From NCBI RefSeq assembly GCF_040371945.1, contig NZ_BAABWS010000001.1, positions 1,364,001-1,428,000 on the forward strand: 64,000 bases of DNA. Reading direction: 5' to 3'. The DNA comes from Litorivita sp040371945 (GTDB lineage Bacteria > Pseudomonadota > Alphaproteobacteria > Rhodobacterales > Rhodobacteraceae). Made by a program: the position numbers and the translations under genes. A model generated the notes under the pieces. It did no database searches, was not told the origin of the DNA, and was given only the letters and a program-made list of their open reading frames with translations. Position 1 is the first letter of the stretch. Each line of letters opens with the position of its first letter. Below are positions 1 through 9,440 of the stretch, in pieces.

Positions 1-1064
1 GACACGGGGATCGTCCCGTCCAGACACATGTAATCGTTGATCTGCCCCATGGCGCCAAAGGCCGATTTACGGCCCAGCCAGATGCGCGCGCTTTCTTCGG
101 CCGATTTGCTTTGGCGCAATTCGACGGGGTTGTGGCGCTCGGCAATCTCGATGATCCGCGCCAGTTGCGCGTCGATCTCGGCCTGCGAGCCTTCGACCTC
201 GATGATGAGCAGCGCCTCGCAATCGGGGTATCCGGCCTTGGCAAAGGCTTCGGTGGCGCGGATGCAGGGGCGGTCCATAAATTCGATCGCCACGGGCAAA
301 ACCCCCGCCTTGATGATATCCGACACGCAGGCCCCCGCGACCTCATTGCTGTCGTAGCCGATGAGAACGGGCCGCGCGCCTTCGGGCTTGGGCAGGATGC
401 GCAATGTCGCTTCGGTCACAACGCCAAGCTGCCCTTCGGAGCCGCAGATCACCCCGAGCAAATCCAATCCCCCCGCATCGAGGTAGCCGCCGCCGATCTC
501 GAGGATCTCGCCCTCCATGGTCACCATGGTGACGCCCATCAGATTGTTCGTCGTCACCCCGTATTTGAGGCAATGCGCCCCGCCCGAATTCATCGCGATA
601 TTGCCCGCGATGGCACAGGCAAGCTGGCTCGACGGGTCGGGCGCATAGAAAAAACCGTCCTGTTCGACCGCGCCTGTGACGCTGAGGTTGGTGCGCCCCG
701 TCTGCACGCGGATCAACCGGTTGGCGTAATCGGTCTCCAGCACAGCGTTCATCCGCGCCACGCCCAAGATCACGCTATCGGCCGTGGGCAGCGCCCCGCC
801 CGCAAGCGAGGTGCCCGCGCCGCGCGGCACCACAGGCACGCCCATCTCGTGGCAGATTTTGAGCGCCGCCGCGACCTCGCCCGTGGTGCTGGGCAAAATG
901 GCCGCCAAGGGCGCGCATTTATAGGCGGTGAGCGCATCGCATTCATAGGCGCGCGTTTCCATCGGATCGTCGATCACCGCGCCGGACGCCATGACCGCCC
1001 TGAGCCGCGCGACCAGTTCGGATTTTCTTGCCAATACGGCAGCATCGGGCACAGGCATCTGCAT
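1..1064 (-). CDS. glcD: FAD-linked oxidase, glycolate oxidase subunit GlcD-like (3' end cut off by window)
   Basis: Probable FAD subunit of glycolate (or D-lactate type) oxidase, which oxidises glycolate to glyoxylate. About 354 residues are visible, against roughly 480 usual for the family; the C-terminus lies left of the window. The vanillyl-alcohol-oxidase-type FAD domain begins near residue 50 and has the pyrophosphate-binding loop RGAGTSLAGG at residues 81-90. The C-terminal FAD-oxidase domain starts near residue 225. The start ATG at 1064 is preceded by AAGGAG seven bases upstream. The gene is divergent from the DUF599 gene, and a perfect inverted repeat lies between them. GlcE and GlcF would be expected downstream, outside the window. 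Assignment to GlcD rather than a D-lactate or D-2-hydroxyglutarate dehydrogenase rests on overall resemblance only. Confidence 0.85.
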   Translation of the reverse strand, partial: MQMPVPDAAVLARKSELVARLRAVMASGAVIDDPMETRAYECDALTAYKCAPLAAILPSTTGEVAAALKICHEMGVPVVPRGAGTSLAGGALPTADSVILGVARMNAVLETDYANRLIRVQTGRTNLSVTGAVEQDGFFYAPDPSSQLACAIAGNIAMNSGGAHCLKYGVTTNNLMGVTMVTMEGEILEIGGGYLDAGGLDLLGVICGSEGQLGVVTEATLRILPKPEGARPVLIGYDSNEVAGACVSDIIKAGVLPVAIEFMDRPCIRATEAFAKAGYPDCEALLIIEVEGSQAEIDAQLARIIEIAERHNPVELRQSKSAEESARIWLGRKSAFGAMGQINDYMCLDGTIPV

Positions 1065-1215
1065 CGGATATCTCCTTGTCGGCCGCGCGCAGGGGGCACA
1101 GGACGGGGGGGCAAATGGCGGGTGCAGGGCGCAGGCGGCCCCACTGGGTCGGATCATGCCCGAAAACAGGGGCAAAGCCACAGCAATCGAACAAGGGTCG
1201 CAGGACGGCGGCGCT

Positions 1216-1238
1216 ATTGGTAAAGTCTTATTACCAAT
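1216..1238. promoter_or_regulatory. Inverted repeat, candidate operator between glcD and DUF599
   Basis: ATTGGTAA at 1216-1223 and TTACCAAT at 1231-1238 form perfect 8-bp arms around a 7-bp spacer, 152 bases upstream of the glcD start. TTGGT...ACCAA half-sites are typical of FadR-subfamily GntR regulators such as GlcC, LldR and PdhR. The spacing here is wider than their usual sites, so the assignment is inference. Confidence 0.45.
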
Positions 1239-1282
1239 TTTGCCGCATGACAAGACCCCGCACCGCGCGCTATGACAGGCCA

Positions 1283-2023
1283 ATGAATTGGACCGACCGT
1301 ATCACCCTTTTTACCCCGCTTGATTTCGCCGCCGTGGGCGGGCTGTTTGCCGCTTGGCTCTTGATCGGCTGGCGGATCGAGCACCCCTCGCAAACGCGGC
1401 CCTCGGTCTCGGTTTTGATGGCCGAATACCGCCGCGAATGGATGCGCCAACTGGTGACGCGCCAGCCGCGTATTTTCGACGCGCAGACCCTTGCCACCCT
1501 GCGCGAGGGCACGTCGTTTTTCGCCTCGGCGGTGATGATCGCCATTGGCGGCGGGCTGGCCTTGATCGGCAACTCCGAGCGGCTGGTGGGCGTGGCCAAT
1601 GATCTCACGCTCGACAGCGCCCCTGCGATTGTGTGGGAGATCAAGCTGTTGGTCACGTTGATTTTTCTGGCCAACGCCTTTTTGAAATTCGTCTGGTCGC
1701 ACCGTTTGTTCGGCTATTGCCTCGTGCTGATGGCCGCCGTGCCCAATAATGCCCAAGACGGCGCCGCCCTGCCGCGCGCCGCCAAGGCGGCCGAGGTCAA
1801 TATCACCGCCGCGCGCGGGTTCAATCGCGGGCTGCGCTCGGTCTATTTCGCGCTTGGCACCACGGCGTGGATGCTTGGCCCCTTGGCCTTGATGGGGGCG
1901 ACGCTGTTCACCGTATCGGTGCTCTGGCGGCGCGAGTTTGCCTCGCAATCGCGCGCGGCGATTTTGGGCGATGGCGATAACATGGGGCTGGCCTCACGCA
2001 TCGCGGCGCGCACCAAGACGTGA
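1283..2023 (+). CDS. DUF599 family integral membrane protein
   Basis: 246 residues with about four hydrophobic segments: near residues 10-30, 75-95, 115-145 and 190-215. The pattern, including the WRIEHPS loop after the first segment and the SVYFALG stretch before the last, matches the DUF599 membrane family, whose function is unknown. ATG 1283 gives the normal N-terminus directly before the first membrane segment. An in-frame ATG at 1247 would add 12 polar residues and has no ribosome site, so it was not chosen. Divergent from glcD. Confidence 0.8.
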   Translation: MNWTDRITLFTPLDFAAVGGLFAAWLLIGWRIEHPSQTRPSVSVLMAEYRREWMRQLVTRQPRIFDAQTLATLREGTSFFASAVMIAIGGGLALIGNSERLVGVANDLTLDSAPAIVWEIKLLVTLIFLANAFLKFVWSHRLFGYCLVLMAAVPNNAQDGAALPRAAKAAEVNITAARGFNRGLRSVYFALGTTAWMLGPLALMGATLFTVSVLWRREFASQSRAAILGDGDNMGLASRIAARTKT

Positions 2024-2058
2024 TGACAGATCGGGCGCGGATCGGATAGGCTGGTCCT

Positions 2059-2451
2059 ATGACATCTTCCGATCCCCTTCGCCTTGCCCTGCTGCGCACC
2101 GCGCTTGTTGGCGCATGTCTGGCCGCCATGGCTGTGCCCCTGCGCGCCGATGCGCCGCAGATCACCCACGCCAGCGCCACGCCCGCCGCGATGGGATGGC
2201 GCATCGACGTCACCCTCCTCCACCCCGACAGCGGCTGGGACCATTATGCGGATCGCTGGCAGGTGGAAGCCGAGGATGGCACGGTTCTGGGCCAGCGGAT
2301 TTTGCACCACCCCCATGTGGACGAGCAACCCTTCACCCGCAGTCTTTCCGGCGTGTTGGTGCCCGATGGCACGCAGCGGATTTTCATTCGCGCCGGCTGT
2401 TCGGTGCATGGGCTGGCGGAGACGCGCAAGCCGGTGGATCTGATCCGCTGA
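2059..2451 (+). CDS. Small secreted protein of unknown function
   Basis: 130 residues with a clear Sec signal peptide: a hydrophobic stretch at residues 9-27 and probable cleavage after LRA at residue 30. The mature part is about 100 residues, predicted mostly beta strand, with one Cys (IRAGCSVHG). It resembles small periplasmic proteins annotated only as hypothetical. I do not recognise a family. It follows the DUF599 gene by 35 bases on the same strand and may be co-transcribed. Confidence 0.7.
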   Translation: MTSSDPLRLALLRTALVGACLAAMAVPLRADAPQITHASATPAAMGWRIDVTLLHPDSGWDHYADRWQVEAEDGTVLGQRILHHPHVDEQPFTRSLSGVLVPDGTQRIFIRAGCSVHGLAETRKPVDLIR

Positions 2452-2509
2452 GGTAATCCGCATGAGGCCCCGCGCAAGGCCCCGAGCAGCGGCAAACATG
2501 AACGCAAAA

Positions 2510-2537
2510 CTTGGGCGCCAATCTTGAACGCCCCAAG
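2510..2537. terminator. Weak hairpin between convergent genes
   Basis: CTTGGGCG (2510-2517) pairs with CGCCCCAAG (2529-2537) with one bulged base, between two convergent stops. There is no U-tract on either side, so terminator activity is uncertain. Confidence 0.3.
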
Positions 2538-2541
2538 CGCC

Positions 2542-4632
2542 CTATCGCCGCCCCTCGCGCAGCCATCCGGCAAGGATCAATCCCGAGGCCAGCAGTAGCA
2601 CCAGCCACGCGGGCAAAAGCGCGATCTGTTTGAGCGCCAAGGTCTCATAGGCCCCGCGCGGGGTCAGCCCGATCCATCCGCGCCCTGCCGCCGGACGCCC
2701 CGCCCGCACATCGCGCAGCGCCGGAACGCCGTCGCTCAGCGCCATGATCGCGCCGCGCGTCTCGCCGATCACCGGCGCCAGAGCCTCGCCCGAGGCAATC
2801 GTCTGTTCAAACTCCTTGGGCGCGGCAGGGCCAAGCCCCGCAACAATGCTCAAATCGCCCTCGCTGAGCCGGTAAAGCCCGATCTGCGGCCCCTCAAAGA
2901 GCGCCTCGAACCGCCCTTCGGCGGTTTTCTCCAGCGGCACCTTGACCTCGACGCCCTCGGGCGTGGTCACCGTCACCGCGCCGATACTCTCGCCCAAGGT
3001 GCGCCGGATGATGCGCAGGCTCTGGCCCTCGGCCTCGGCGATCAACGCCTCTTCCTCAAGCTCCGGCTCCTTCATCATCCAATGCGCCAACCGCTTGAGC
3101 AGCCCCGCCTGCGGCCCGCCGCCCTCGAAGCCGCGATCCCAAAGCCACGCCTGATCGGAGGCCAAAAGCGCCACGCGCCCCTCGCCCACACGGTCCAGAA
3201 CCAGCAAGGGCCGGTCCTCGACCCCGCTCATCACCGTGGTGCCCGACAGGGCCTCGACCTCGACCTGCCGCAACCAACGGCCCCATGGCGGCGTATCCTC
3301 ATCGACCTCGCGCCCCTCGGCGCGCTGGTGATCAGCCGCATCCTTGAGCAAGCCCGAGGTCACCGGATGGCGCGCGCCCAGATCGGTCACCTTGGGCAAA
3401 TAGCCCTGCTCGACCACCCGCGCCGAAGGCCGCGCCGGAACCACGGGGGCCAAAGGCGAGCGATAGATGCTATCGGCGCTGGCAAAATCCGGCCCTGCCG
3501 CAATCAAAACCGCCCCGCCGCGGCGCACGTAATTGGCGACATTTTCCAGATAGAGCGAAGGCAAAAGCCCGCGCCGCTTGTAGCGGTCAAAGATAATCAG
3601 GTCGAAATCATCAATCTTTTCGAGGAACAATTCGCGCGTCGGAAAGGCGATCAGCGACAATTCCGCCACCGGCACGCCGTCTTGTTTTTCCATCGGGCGC
3701 AGGATGGTGAAATGCACCAGATCGACAGAGCTGTCCGATTTGAGCAGATTGCGCCATGTGCGCCCGCCCGGATGCGGCTCTCCGCTGACCAGCAAAACGC
3801 GCAAACGGTCGCGCATCCCGTTGATCTGCACCAAGGCGGCATTGTTGCGCGCGGTCAATTCGCCCGCGACCTCGGGCACCGAGAAGCGGATCACATTGCG
3901 CCCGCCGTGCTCCAAGGTGATCGGCAATTCGATCATCTGCCCCACGGGCAGGACAAAGCGCTGCGGCTCGGCCCCGTCGATGGCAATGTCCAATGGCGCC
4001 GATGTCACCCCCTCGGGCGCCGCGCCGCTGTCCTCGATGCGCAGCTTGAGCGTCACCGGCTCGCCCAAAATCGCAAAGGCGGGGGCGGCCTCGACAATCA
4101 ACCGGCGGTCCCAATCCTCGGGCGTGCCCGACAACAAAAGATGCATCGGCGCAGGCAGATCGGGCGCGCGGTCCACGTCATGCACCCGCCCGTCCGACAG
4201 CGCCACGATCCCCGCGATACGCCCGCGCGGCTCCTCGGCCAAGGCTTCGGCCAAGGCCCCCATCAACCGCGTGCCCTCGTCGCCCTGCCCGTCCGGCACG
4301 GTGATCCGGCGCAATTCGGTATTGCCGCGCGCCTCGATCCGCGCCGCCAAAGCATCCGCCGCCGCCGCCGTTTGCGCGGCGCGGGTGGACAGCTTCTGGC
4401 TGGCGCTCTCATCCTCCAGCATCAAGACGATATCGGACAGCGGCGCGCGTTCTTCTTGTTGCATCACCGGCCCTGTCAGCGCCGCCAGAACCACCAGCAT
4501 CGCCAGAGCGCGCAAGGCCCATCCGGCCAATCCGCGCACCAAAGCCAGCGCCACCACCGCCGCGCTCAGCACGGCCAGAACCGCGATCAAAGCCCAAGGC
4601 AGCAGCGGCGCAAACAGCAATGTATTGGTCAT
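2542..4632 (-). CDS. Large membrane-anchored protein of the moxR/DUF58 operon (glutamine amidotransferase-like fold)
   Basis: 696 residues. Two N-terminal membrane helices (about residues 8-30 and 35-55) are followed by a long extracytoplasmic region. This contains a von Willebrand A-like stretch and then a segment resembling class I glutamine amidotransferase-like domains (LIIFDRYKRRGLLP followed by GGAVLIAAGPDF), and one C-terminal helix precedes WLREGRR. This architecture is regularly found as the last gene of alphaproteobacterial moxR-DUF58-DUF4159 clusters; its activity is unknown. ATG 4632 places the start just before the first helix, 10 bases after the upstream gene's stop. An upstream in-frame extension is polar and overlaps that gene. 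Confidence 0.75.
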   Translation of the reverse strand: MTNTLLFAPLLPWALIAVLAVLSAAVVALALVRGLAGWALRALAMLVVLAALTGPVMQQEERAPLSDIVLMLEDESASQKLSTRAAQTAAAADALAARIEARGNTELRRITVPDGQGDEGTRLMGALAEALAEEPRGRIAGIVALSDGRVHDVDRAPDLPAPMHLLLSGTPEDWDRRLIVEAAPAFAILGEPVTLKLRIEDSGAAPEGVTSAPLDIAIDGAEPQRFVLPVGQMIELPITLEHGGRNVIRFSVPEVAGELTARNNAALVQINGMRDRLRVLLVSGEPHPGGRTWRNLLKSDSSVDLVHFTILRPMEKQDGVPVAELSLIAFPTRELFLEKIDDFDLIIFDRYKRRGLLPSLYLENVANYVRRGGAVLIAAGPDFASADSIYRSPLAPVVPARPSARVVEQGYLPKVTDLGARHPVTSGLLKDAADHQRAEGREVDEDTPPWGRWLRQVEVEALSGTTVMSGVEDRPLLVLDRVGEGRVALLASDQAWLWDRGFEGGGPQAGLLKRLAHWMMKEPELEEEALIAEAEGQSLRIIRRTLGESIGAVTVTTPEGVEVKVPLEKTAEGRFEALFEGPQIGLYRLSEGDLSIVAGLGPAAPKEFEQTIASGEALAPVIGETRGAIMALSDGVPALRDVRAGRPAAGRGWIGLTPRGAYETLALKQIALLPAWLVLLLASGLILAGWLREGRR

Positions 4633-4642
4633 CGCGCGCTCC

Positions 4643-7438
4643 TCATTGCCCGAGCCGGTCCAGCAAGGCCGGCACATGGACCTGATCGGATTTGTAATTG
4701 CCGGTGAGCACATACATCACCAGATTGACCCCGAAGCGATGCGCAAGCTCGCGCTGGCGCTCGCCCGCAAACCCGCGCCCGACGGGATAGAGCGGTTGCC
4801 CGTTCTCGCCCACCGCCCATGCCGCAGCCCAGTCATTGCCGCCAATCACCACCGGCGAGACACCGTCATTGAGGTTGCGAAACGGCATGCCTTCGATCTT
4901 CTCGGCATCCGCAGGCGCGGCCTCGACCCAGACCTCGCGGCTCAGCCAACGGCCCGGAAAATCCTGAAGCAAATAGAACGCACGGGTCAGAACATGATCG
5001 GCGGGCAAAGGCTCCAGAGGCGGAATATCCAAAGGCGCGGCCAGTTGTTGCAGCTTGCGCCCTGCGGGGCTGGCGCTGCCGTAGCGGGCGATATCGGCGT
5101 CGCGCGTGTCGAACAAGATCATCCCGCCCGCGCGCAAATACCGGTTGAGCCGCGCATAGGCGGCATCCGACGGCTGCGGCTGCTGCGGCGTGACGGGCCA
5201 GTAGAGCAGCGGATAAAACGCCAGTTCATCGCGTTCCAGATCGACCCCTTTGGGCGTCGCCGGCTCGACCGATGTGCGAAAATACAAGGTTTCGGACAGG
5301 CCCAAAAGCCCCGCCCGCGCCGTCGCATCAATGCCCGCATCGCCCGTGATCACATGGGCCAGAACGATTTCGGCCGAGGCGTCGATCGCGGCCATGTCAT
5401 TGCTGTCTTGCGCCTGCCCGCTTTGGGGCGCGCCAAAGGCCGTGAGGGCCAAAACCCCCGCCAAAACCGCGGCTTTGACGCCGGAGGCCGTTTTGGCGCG
5501 CGCCGAAAAGAGCCGCCCCGACAGCGCCAAAGACGCCGCCACATCCGCCGCCAAAGCCACAAGCGCCAGCGCCAAAAGCCAGCCGCCAAGCAAGACCGCA
5601 GGGCGGCGCTCCAATCCGGTGACCGCCACCGAGGCGGGCCAAACCGCAGGCGCAAGCGCCGCCTCGCGGTCCAGAACGCTGCGCGCGATGCGGCGGCCCT
5701 CGCCCTCATAGAGGCCAGGGCGCAAATCGCGGCCCAAGGGCGCTTGCATCAAATCGGCCCCGTCGACGCCCGCCAATGTGCCCGCCGCCGCGATGCGGCC
5801 AAAGGCATCAAGCACCTGCACCGGCTGCCATGTGCTGCCCGCCAAGGTTTCGGCCTGCGGCGCGGCCATCGCCGACAGCACCGCCAGCCGCTCCAGCATC
5901 TCGACAAACAATCCGGTCAGCGGCAGCGTCGACCATTCGGCATTGGCGGTGACATGGAACAGCACCACCTGCCCCGCGCCCATGGATTTACGCGTCACCA
6001 AGGGGGTGCCATCGCTGAGCGCGGCAATGACGCGGGCGGCCAGATCGGGATCGGGCTGCGCGAGAACCTGCGCCGAGACGGTCACCTCGGCAGGGATCAC
6101 CAGCCCCGCAAAGGGGCTGTCTGCGGCAAAAGGCGCAAGGGTTTTCGGCTCGCCCCAACTCATCGCGCCACCCACCGAACGCCCGCCCGCGCGCAACCGC
6201 ACCGGCATCAGCGCATCCTCGCGCGCGCGGCTGACATCGCTGCTGGCAAGGCGCGGACCGGCAAAGCGCAGCAACAGCCCGCCGCGCTCGACCCATTCGG
6301 TCAACTGCGCCGCCTCGGCAGGCGCCAAAGTGGCCACATCAGCCAGAATGATCACATCGGGATTGGCGGGCAGGATATCGGCCAGATCACCCTCGATCAT
6401 ATCCGCCGATGGCTCCAGAGCGCGGTCCAGATAATGGCGCGGCGACAAAAGCTCCATCCCCTCGCGGGCGCGCCCGCCGCCGATAATGGCAATCTCGCGC
6501 CGGTGCAGGCTGTCATCGGACAAGGCCACCGCCCCCGCGCTGCGCACCCCTTCGATCTCGAAACGCGTCAGCCGCGCGCGCAATTCGGCAGGCAGGCTCA
6601 GCTCGGCCACGGCCTCCTGCGCGCCTGCGGCGAACTGCATCGGCACGCGGGCGAGGATTTGCGGATTGCCCGCCGGATCAAGCCCATGCACCGCCACCGA
6701 AACCTCGCGCGCGCCAGATGATGCATCGCTGCGCAGCGCCCGAAGCGACAGCGCAGCGCCCTCGGGCGCCGCAGGGGTCATGCCCAACACCGGCTGCGCG
6801 CTTTGATAGACGCGCAAGGCCCCGCGCGCGCCGAGCGCCGCGACCATATCGGCGCGGCCGCCGCGCGCCAGACCGTCCGACATCCAGATGCTGTCGAAAG
6901 TTCCCTCGGGCAAGCGCGCCAGCGCCGCTTTGATATCGTCCTCGCCCGCCTGCCACGGCAACGGCGCCATATTGCCGATCCCGCGCGCCACCTCGGCGGC
7001 GGGGGCAAAGCGCGGCGCTTCACCGGCATCGGTCAGGCGCAGATAGGCGGCGCGGCGTCCGGCGCGCGCGGCCTCGTCCAGAATGTCTTCCAAAAGCAAG
7101 GATTGCGCCCGCCACTGCGCCGCGCTCGCCCATGAGGCATCGAGCACCACCAACAGCGGCGCGCGGCTCGGCGCGCCCTCTTGCGCGCGCGGGTTGAGCA
7201 CCGGCCCCGCCAGCCCGATGATCACCGCCGCCACCGCCAGCATCCGCAGCAGCATGAGCCACCACGGGGTGCGATCCGCGACGCTATCGGCGTCCTTGAG
7301 ACCCAGCAAAAGCGCCACGCCCGGAAAGCGGCGGCGCGTGGGCGCGGGCGGCACCGCGCGCAAGATCAGCCACAAGACCGGCAAGGCCACAAGCGCCGCC
7401 AAAAGCCAAGGCGCGGCAAATCCGACAGGTCCGATCAT
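4643..7438 (-). CDS. DUF4159 domain protein with N-terminal BatA-type membrane domain
   Basis: 931 residues. The N-terminal BatA/VWA-like part has membrane helices near residues 5-28 and 58-80, followed by LLVVLDASWAS, which resembles a MIDAS-like DxS motif. Another helix pair sits near residues 610-680. The C-terminal quarter (from about residue 700) matches DUF4159, including the block from AGGMILFDTRDAD to the end. The protein probably acts at the inner membrane with the MoxR chaperone. Its start ATG at 7438 overlaps the DUF58 stop (ATGA), indicating translational coupling. The exact role of the family is not established. Confidence 0.8.
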   Translation of the reverse strand: MIGPVGFAAPWLLAALVALPVLWLILRAVPPAPTRRRFPGVALLLGLKDADSVADRTPWWLMLLRMLAVAAVIIGLAGPVLNPRAQEGAPSRAPLLVVLDASWASAAQWRAQSLLLEDILDEAARAGRRAAYLRLTDAGEAPRFAPAAEVARGIGNMAPLPWQAGEDDIKAALARLPEGTFDSIWMSDGLARGGRADMVAALGARGALRVYQSAQPVLGMTPAAPEGAALSLRALRSDASSGAREVSVAVHGLDPAGNPQILARVPMQFAAGAQEAVAELSLPAELRARLTRFEIEGVRSAGAVALSDDSLHRREIAIIGGGRAREGMELLSPRHYLDRALEPSADMIEGDLADILPANPDVIILADVATLAPAEAAQLTEWVERGGLLLRFAGPRLASSDVSRAREDALMPVRLRAGGRSVGGAMSWGEPKTLAPFAADSPFAGLVIPAEVTVSAQVLAQPDPDLAARVIAALSDGTPLVTRKSMGAGQVVLFHVTANAEWSTLPLTGLFVEMLERLAVLSAMAAPQAETLAGSTWQPVQVLDAFGRIAAAGTLAGVDGADLMQAPLGRDLRPGLYEGEGRRIARSVLDREAALAPAVWPASVAVTGLERRPAVLLGGWLLALALVALAADVAASLALSGRLFSARAKTASGVKAAVLAGVLALTAFGAPQSGQAQDSNDMAAIDASAEIVLAHVITGDAGIDATARAGLLGLSETLYFRTSVEPATPKGVDLERDELAFYPLLYWPVTPQQPQPSDAAYARLNRYLRAGGMILFDTRDADIARYGSASPAGRKLQQLAAPLDIPPLEPLPADHVLTRAFYLLQDFPGRWLSREVWVEAAPADAEKIEGMPFRNLNDGVSPVVIGGNDWAAAWAVGENGQPLYPVGRGFAGERQRELAHRFGVNLVMYVLTGNYKSDQVHVPALLDRLGQ

Positions 7439-8316
7439 GCCGCCCCCCGATCCAACGCGCGGTAAAGCCACAGCAGCGCCGCCTGCGCCGACGCATCCGT
7501 GTGATGGGTATAAAATTGCCAACCGGTGCGCGCGCAAAGATCGCCAAGCTCGGCCTTGCGCGCCGCCAGCCGCTCCAGATAGCGCCCCCGCAAATCGCCC
7601 GCCTTGAGGGTCTCATGCGCCACGCTGCCGCCGATGCTCTCGAAAATCGTGCGCCCGCGGTAGGGGAAAGCCTCTTCGGCGGGGTCGAGCACCTGTAGCA
7701 ACACGCCGCGCACGCCGCGATCGGCGGCTTTGGTCAGCGCGGTTTTGACCTCGCCCAGATCGCCCATGAAATCGGACACAAAAACCGCCCGCGCATTGGG
7801 GATCATGGCGCGGCTTTCGGGCGCGCCGAAATCGGCCTCGTCAGGGCGCGAGAAAAATTCGGCCAGCCGCAAAATCTGGTTCTTGCCGCGGCGTGGGGGC
7901 AAGAGCGTGCCGGTCAATCCGACCCGCTCGCCGCCGCGCACCAAAAGCACCGCCAAGGCCAACGCCAAAAGCCGCGCGCGGTCGATCTTTTCGGGGTGAG
8001 CGTCCGCAGAGGTGAATTGCATCGAAGCGGCCTGATCGACCCAAAACATCACGCTTTGCGCAATCTGCCATTCGCGTTCGCGCACAAAGCGCTCGTCCCC
8101 GCGCGCCGAGCGGCGCCAGTCGATCATCCGCGTGGAATCGCCCTGTTGCTCGGGGCGGTATTGCCAAAAATCATCGCCCATGCCCGCTCGCCTGCGGCCA
8201 TGATCGCCCAATAGAACGGTGCCCGCCAATTGCTCGGCCCGCGCCAGCAGGGGCGGAAAGCGCGCCGCCTGCGTCTCGGCGCGCGCGCGCAACATCTGGG
8301 GGGCGCTATCGCTCAC
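7435..8316 (-). CDS. DUF58 domain protein
   Basis: 293 residues. The DUF58 signature block YRPEQQGDSTRMIDWRRSAR at residues about 51-70 is present, followed by a VWA-like fold (MFWVDQAASMQF). DUF58 proteins are routinely encoded next to MoxR ATPases and are thought to be substrates or partners in assembling envelope or metalloprotein complexes. The chosen start is GTG 8316, which overlaps the moxR stop as GTGA. The next Met lies eight residues further in. The stop overlaps the next gene's ATG. Confidence 0.88.
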   Translation of the reverse strand: MSDSAPQMLRARAETQAARFPPLLARAEQLAGTVLLGDHGRRRAGMGDDFWQYRPEQQGDSTRMIDWRRSARGDERFVREREWQIAQSVMFWVDQAASMQFTSADAHPEKIDRARLLALALAVLLVRGGERVGLTGTLLPPRRGKNQILRLAEFFSRPDEADFGAPESRAMIPNARAVFVSDFMGDLGEVKTALTKAADRGVRGVLLQVLDPAEEAFPYRGRTIFESIGGSVAHETLKAGDLRGRYLERLAARKAELGDLCARTGWQFYTHHTDASAQAALLWLYRALDRGAA

Positions 8317-9353
8317 GCGGCGGCCTCGCTCCGGCCAAGCTGCGCGGCGGTTTGCGCGATCAGATCGGCAAGGCTGTCGCCGCGCGCCCGCGCCGCGAAA
8401 TTCAGCGCCATCCGGTGGATCAGCACCGGCTCGGCCATGGCAATCACATCTTCGGCCGACGGCGCCAAACGCCCTTCGAGCATCGCCCGCGCCCGCACTG
8501 TCATCATCAAGGCCTGCGCCGCGCGCGGCCCTGGCCCCCATGCCACGGTGTCGCGCACCTTCTCGGAGGCCGACGCATCATCGGGGCGGAAGGCGCGCAC
8601 CAGATCGAGGATCATCTCGACCACGCTTTCGCCCACCGGCATTTGCCGCAACAAAGCCTGCGCCGCGAGCAATTCATCGGCGGTAAAGACCGCATGGGCC
8701 TCGCCCTCCGCCGCGCCCGTGGTCGAGAGCAAAATATCGCGTTCGGTGTCGCGGTCCGGATAGGCCACGTTGATTTGCACCAAAAACCGGTCAAGCTGCG
8801 CCTCGGGCAAAGGATAGGTGCCCTCCTGCTCGATCGGGTTTTGCGTGGCCAAGACGTGGAAGGGCACGCCAAGCGGGCGATCCTCGCCCGCCACGGTCAC
8901 GCGTTTTTCCTGCATCGCCTGCAACAGCGCCGATTGGGTGCGCGGGCTGGCGCGGTTGATCTCGTCGGCCATCAAAAGCTGGCAAAACACCGGACCGGGC
9001 ACAAAGCGGAAATTGCGCGTGCCGTCCTTGGCCTTTTCCAGCACCTCGGAGCCGAGAATATCGGCGGGCATCAGATCGGGGGTGAACTGGATGCGCGAGC
9101 CGTCCAGCCCCATCACCGTGCTGAGCGTTTCGACAAGCCGCGTTTTGCCCAGACCGGGCAAGCCGATCAGCAGGGCATGACCGCCGCACAAAAGCGCCGA
9201 AAGCGTCAGGTCGACAACCCGCTCCTGCCCGATGAACCGCGCGGTGATCGAGGCTTTGGCCTCGGCCAGCTTCGCCTCCAAGGCTTCGATCTGCGGCACC
9301 AGATCGGCCGGCTCTATCGTCGCAGCCGTCTCGGCGGACCTGTTGGCAGACAT
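8313..9353 (-). CDS. MoxR family AAA+ ATPase
   Basis: 346 residues. It has Walker A GLPGLGKT at residues 64-71, Walker B LLMADE at 126-131, a sensor-1 region VLATQNP and an arginine-finger region AQLDRF. MoxR ATPases act as chaperones that remodel or insert cofactors into partner proteins. This is the first gene of a four-gene leftward operon (moxR, DUF58, DUF4159, membrane protein) with 4-base stop/start overlaps or a 10-base gap. ATG 9353 is preceded by GAGGAG. Its actual partner cannot be read from the sequence. Confidence 0.92.
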   Translation of the reverse strand: MSANRSAETAATIEPADLVPQIEALEAKLAEAKASITARFIGQERVVDLTLSALLCGGHALLIGLPGLGKTRLVETLSTVMGLDGSRIQFTPDLMPADILGSEVLEKAKDGTRNFRFVPGPVFCQLLMADEINRASPRTQSALLQAMQEKRVTVAGEDRPLGVPFHVLATQNPIEQEGTYPLPEAQLDRFLVQINVAYPDRDTERDILLSTTGAAEGEAHAVFTADELLAAQALLRQMPVGESVVEMILDLVRAFRPDDASASEKVRDTVAWGPGPRAAQALMMTVRARAMLEGRLAPSAEDVIAMAEPVLIHRMALNFAARARGDSLADLIAQTAAQLGRSEAAA

Positions 9354-9440
9354 GGCAAAACTCCTCAGTGACCTATATGCTTTGATGTGACTGTATCGTG
9401 CAAACTGCAAATGACAAAAGCAATGAGGGGACAAAATACC

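Noticed and set aside
3704..6721. Open frame of about 1000 codons on the + strand across the moxR operon region
   Set aside because: Arg/Ala/Gln-rich shadow of the DUF4159 and membrane-protein genes; it crosses two real genes and has no ribosome site.
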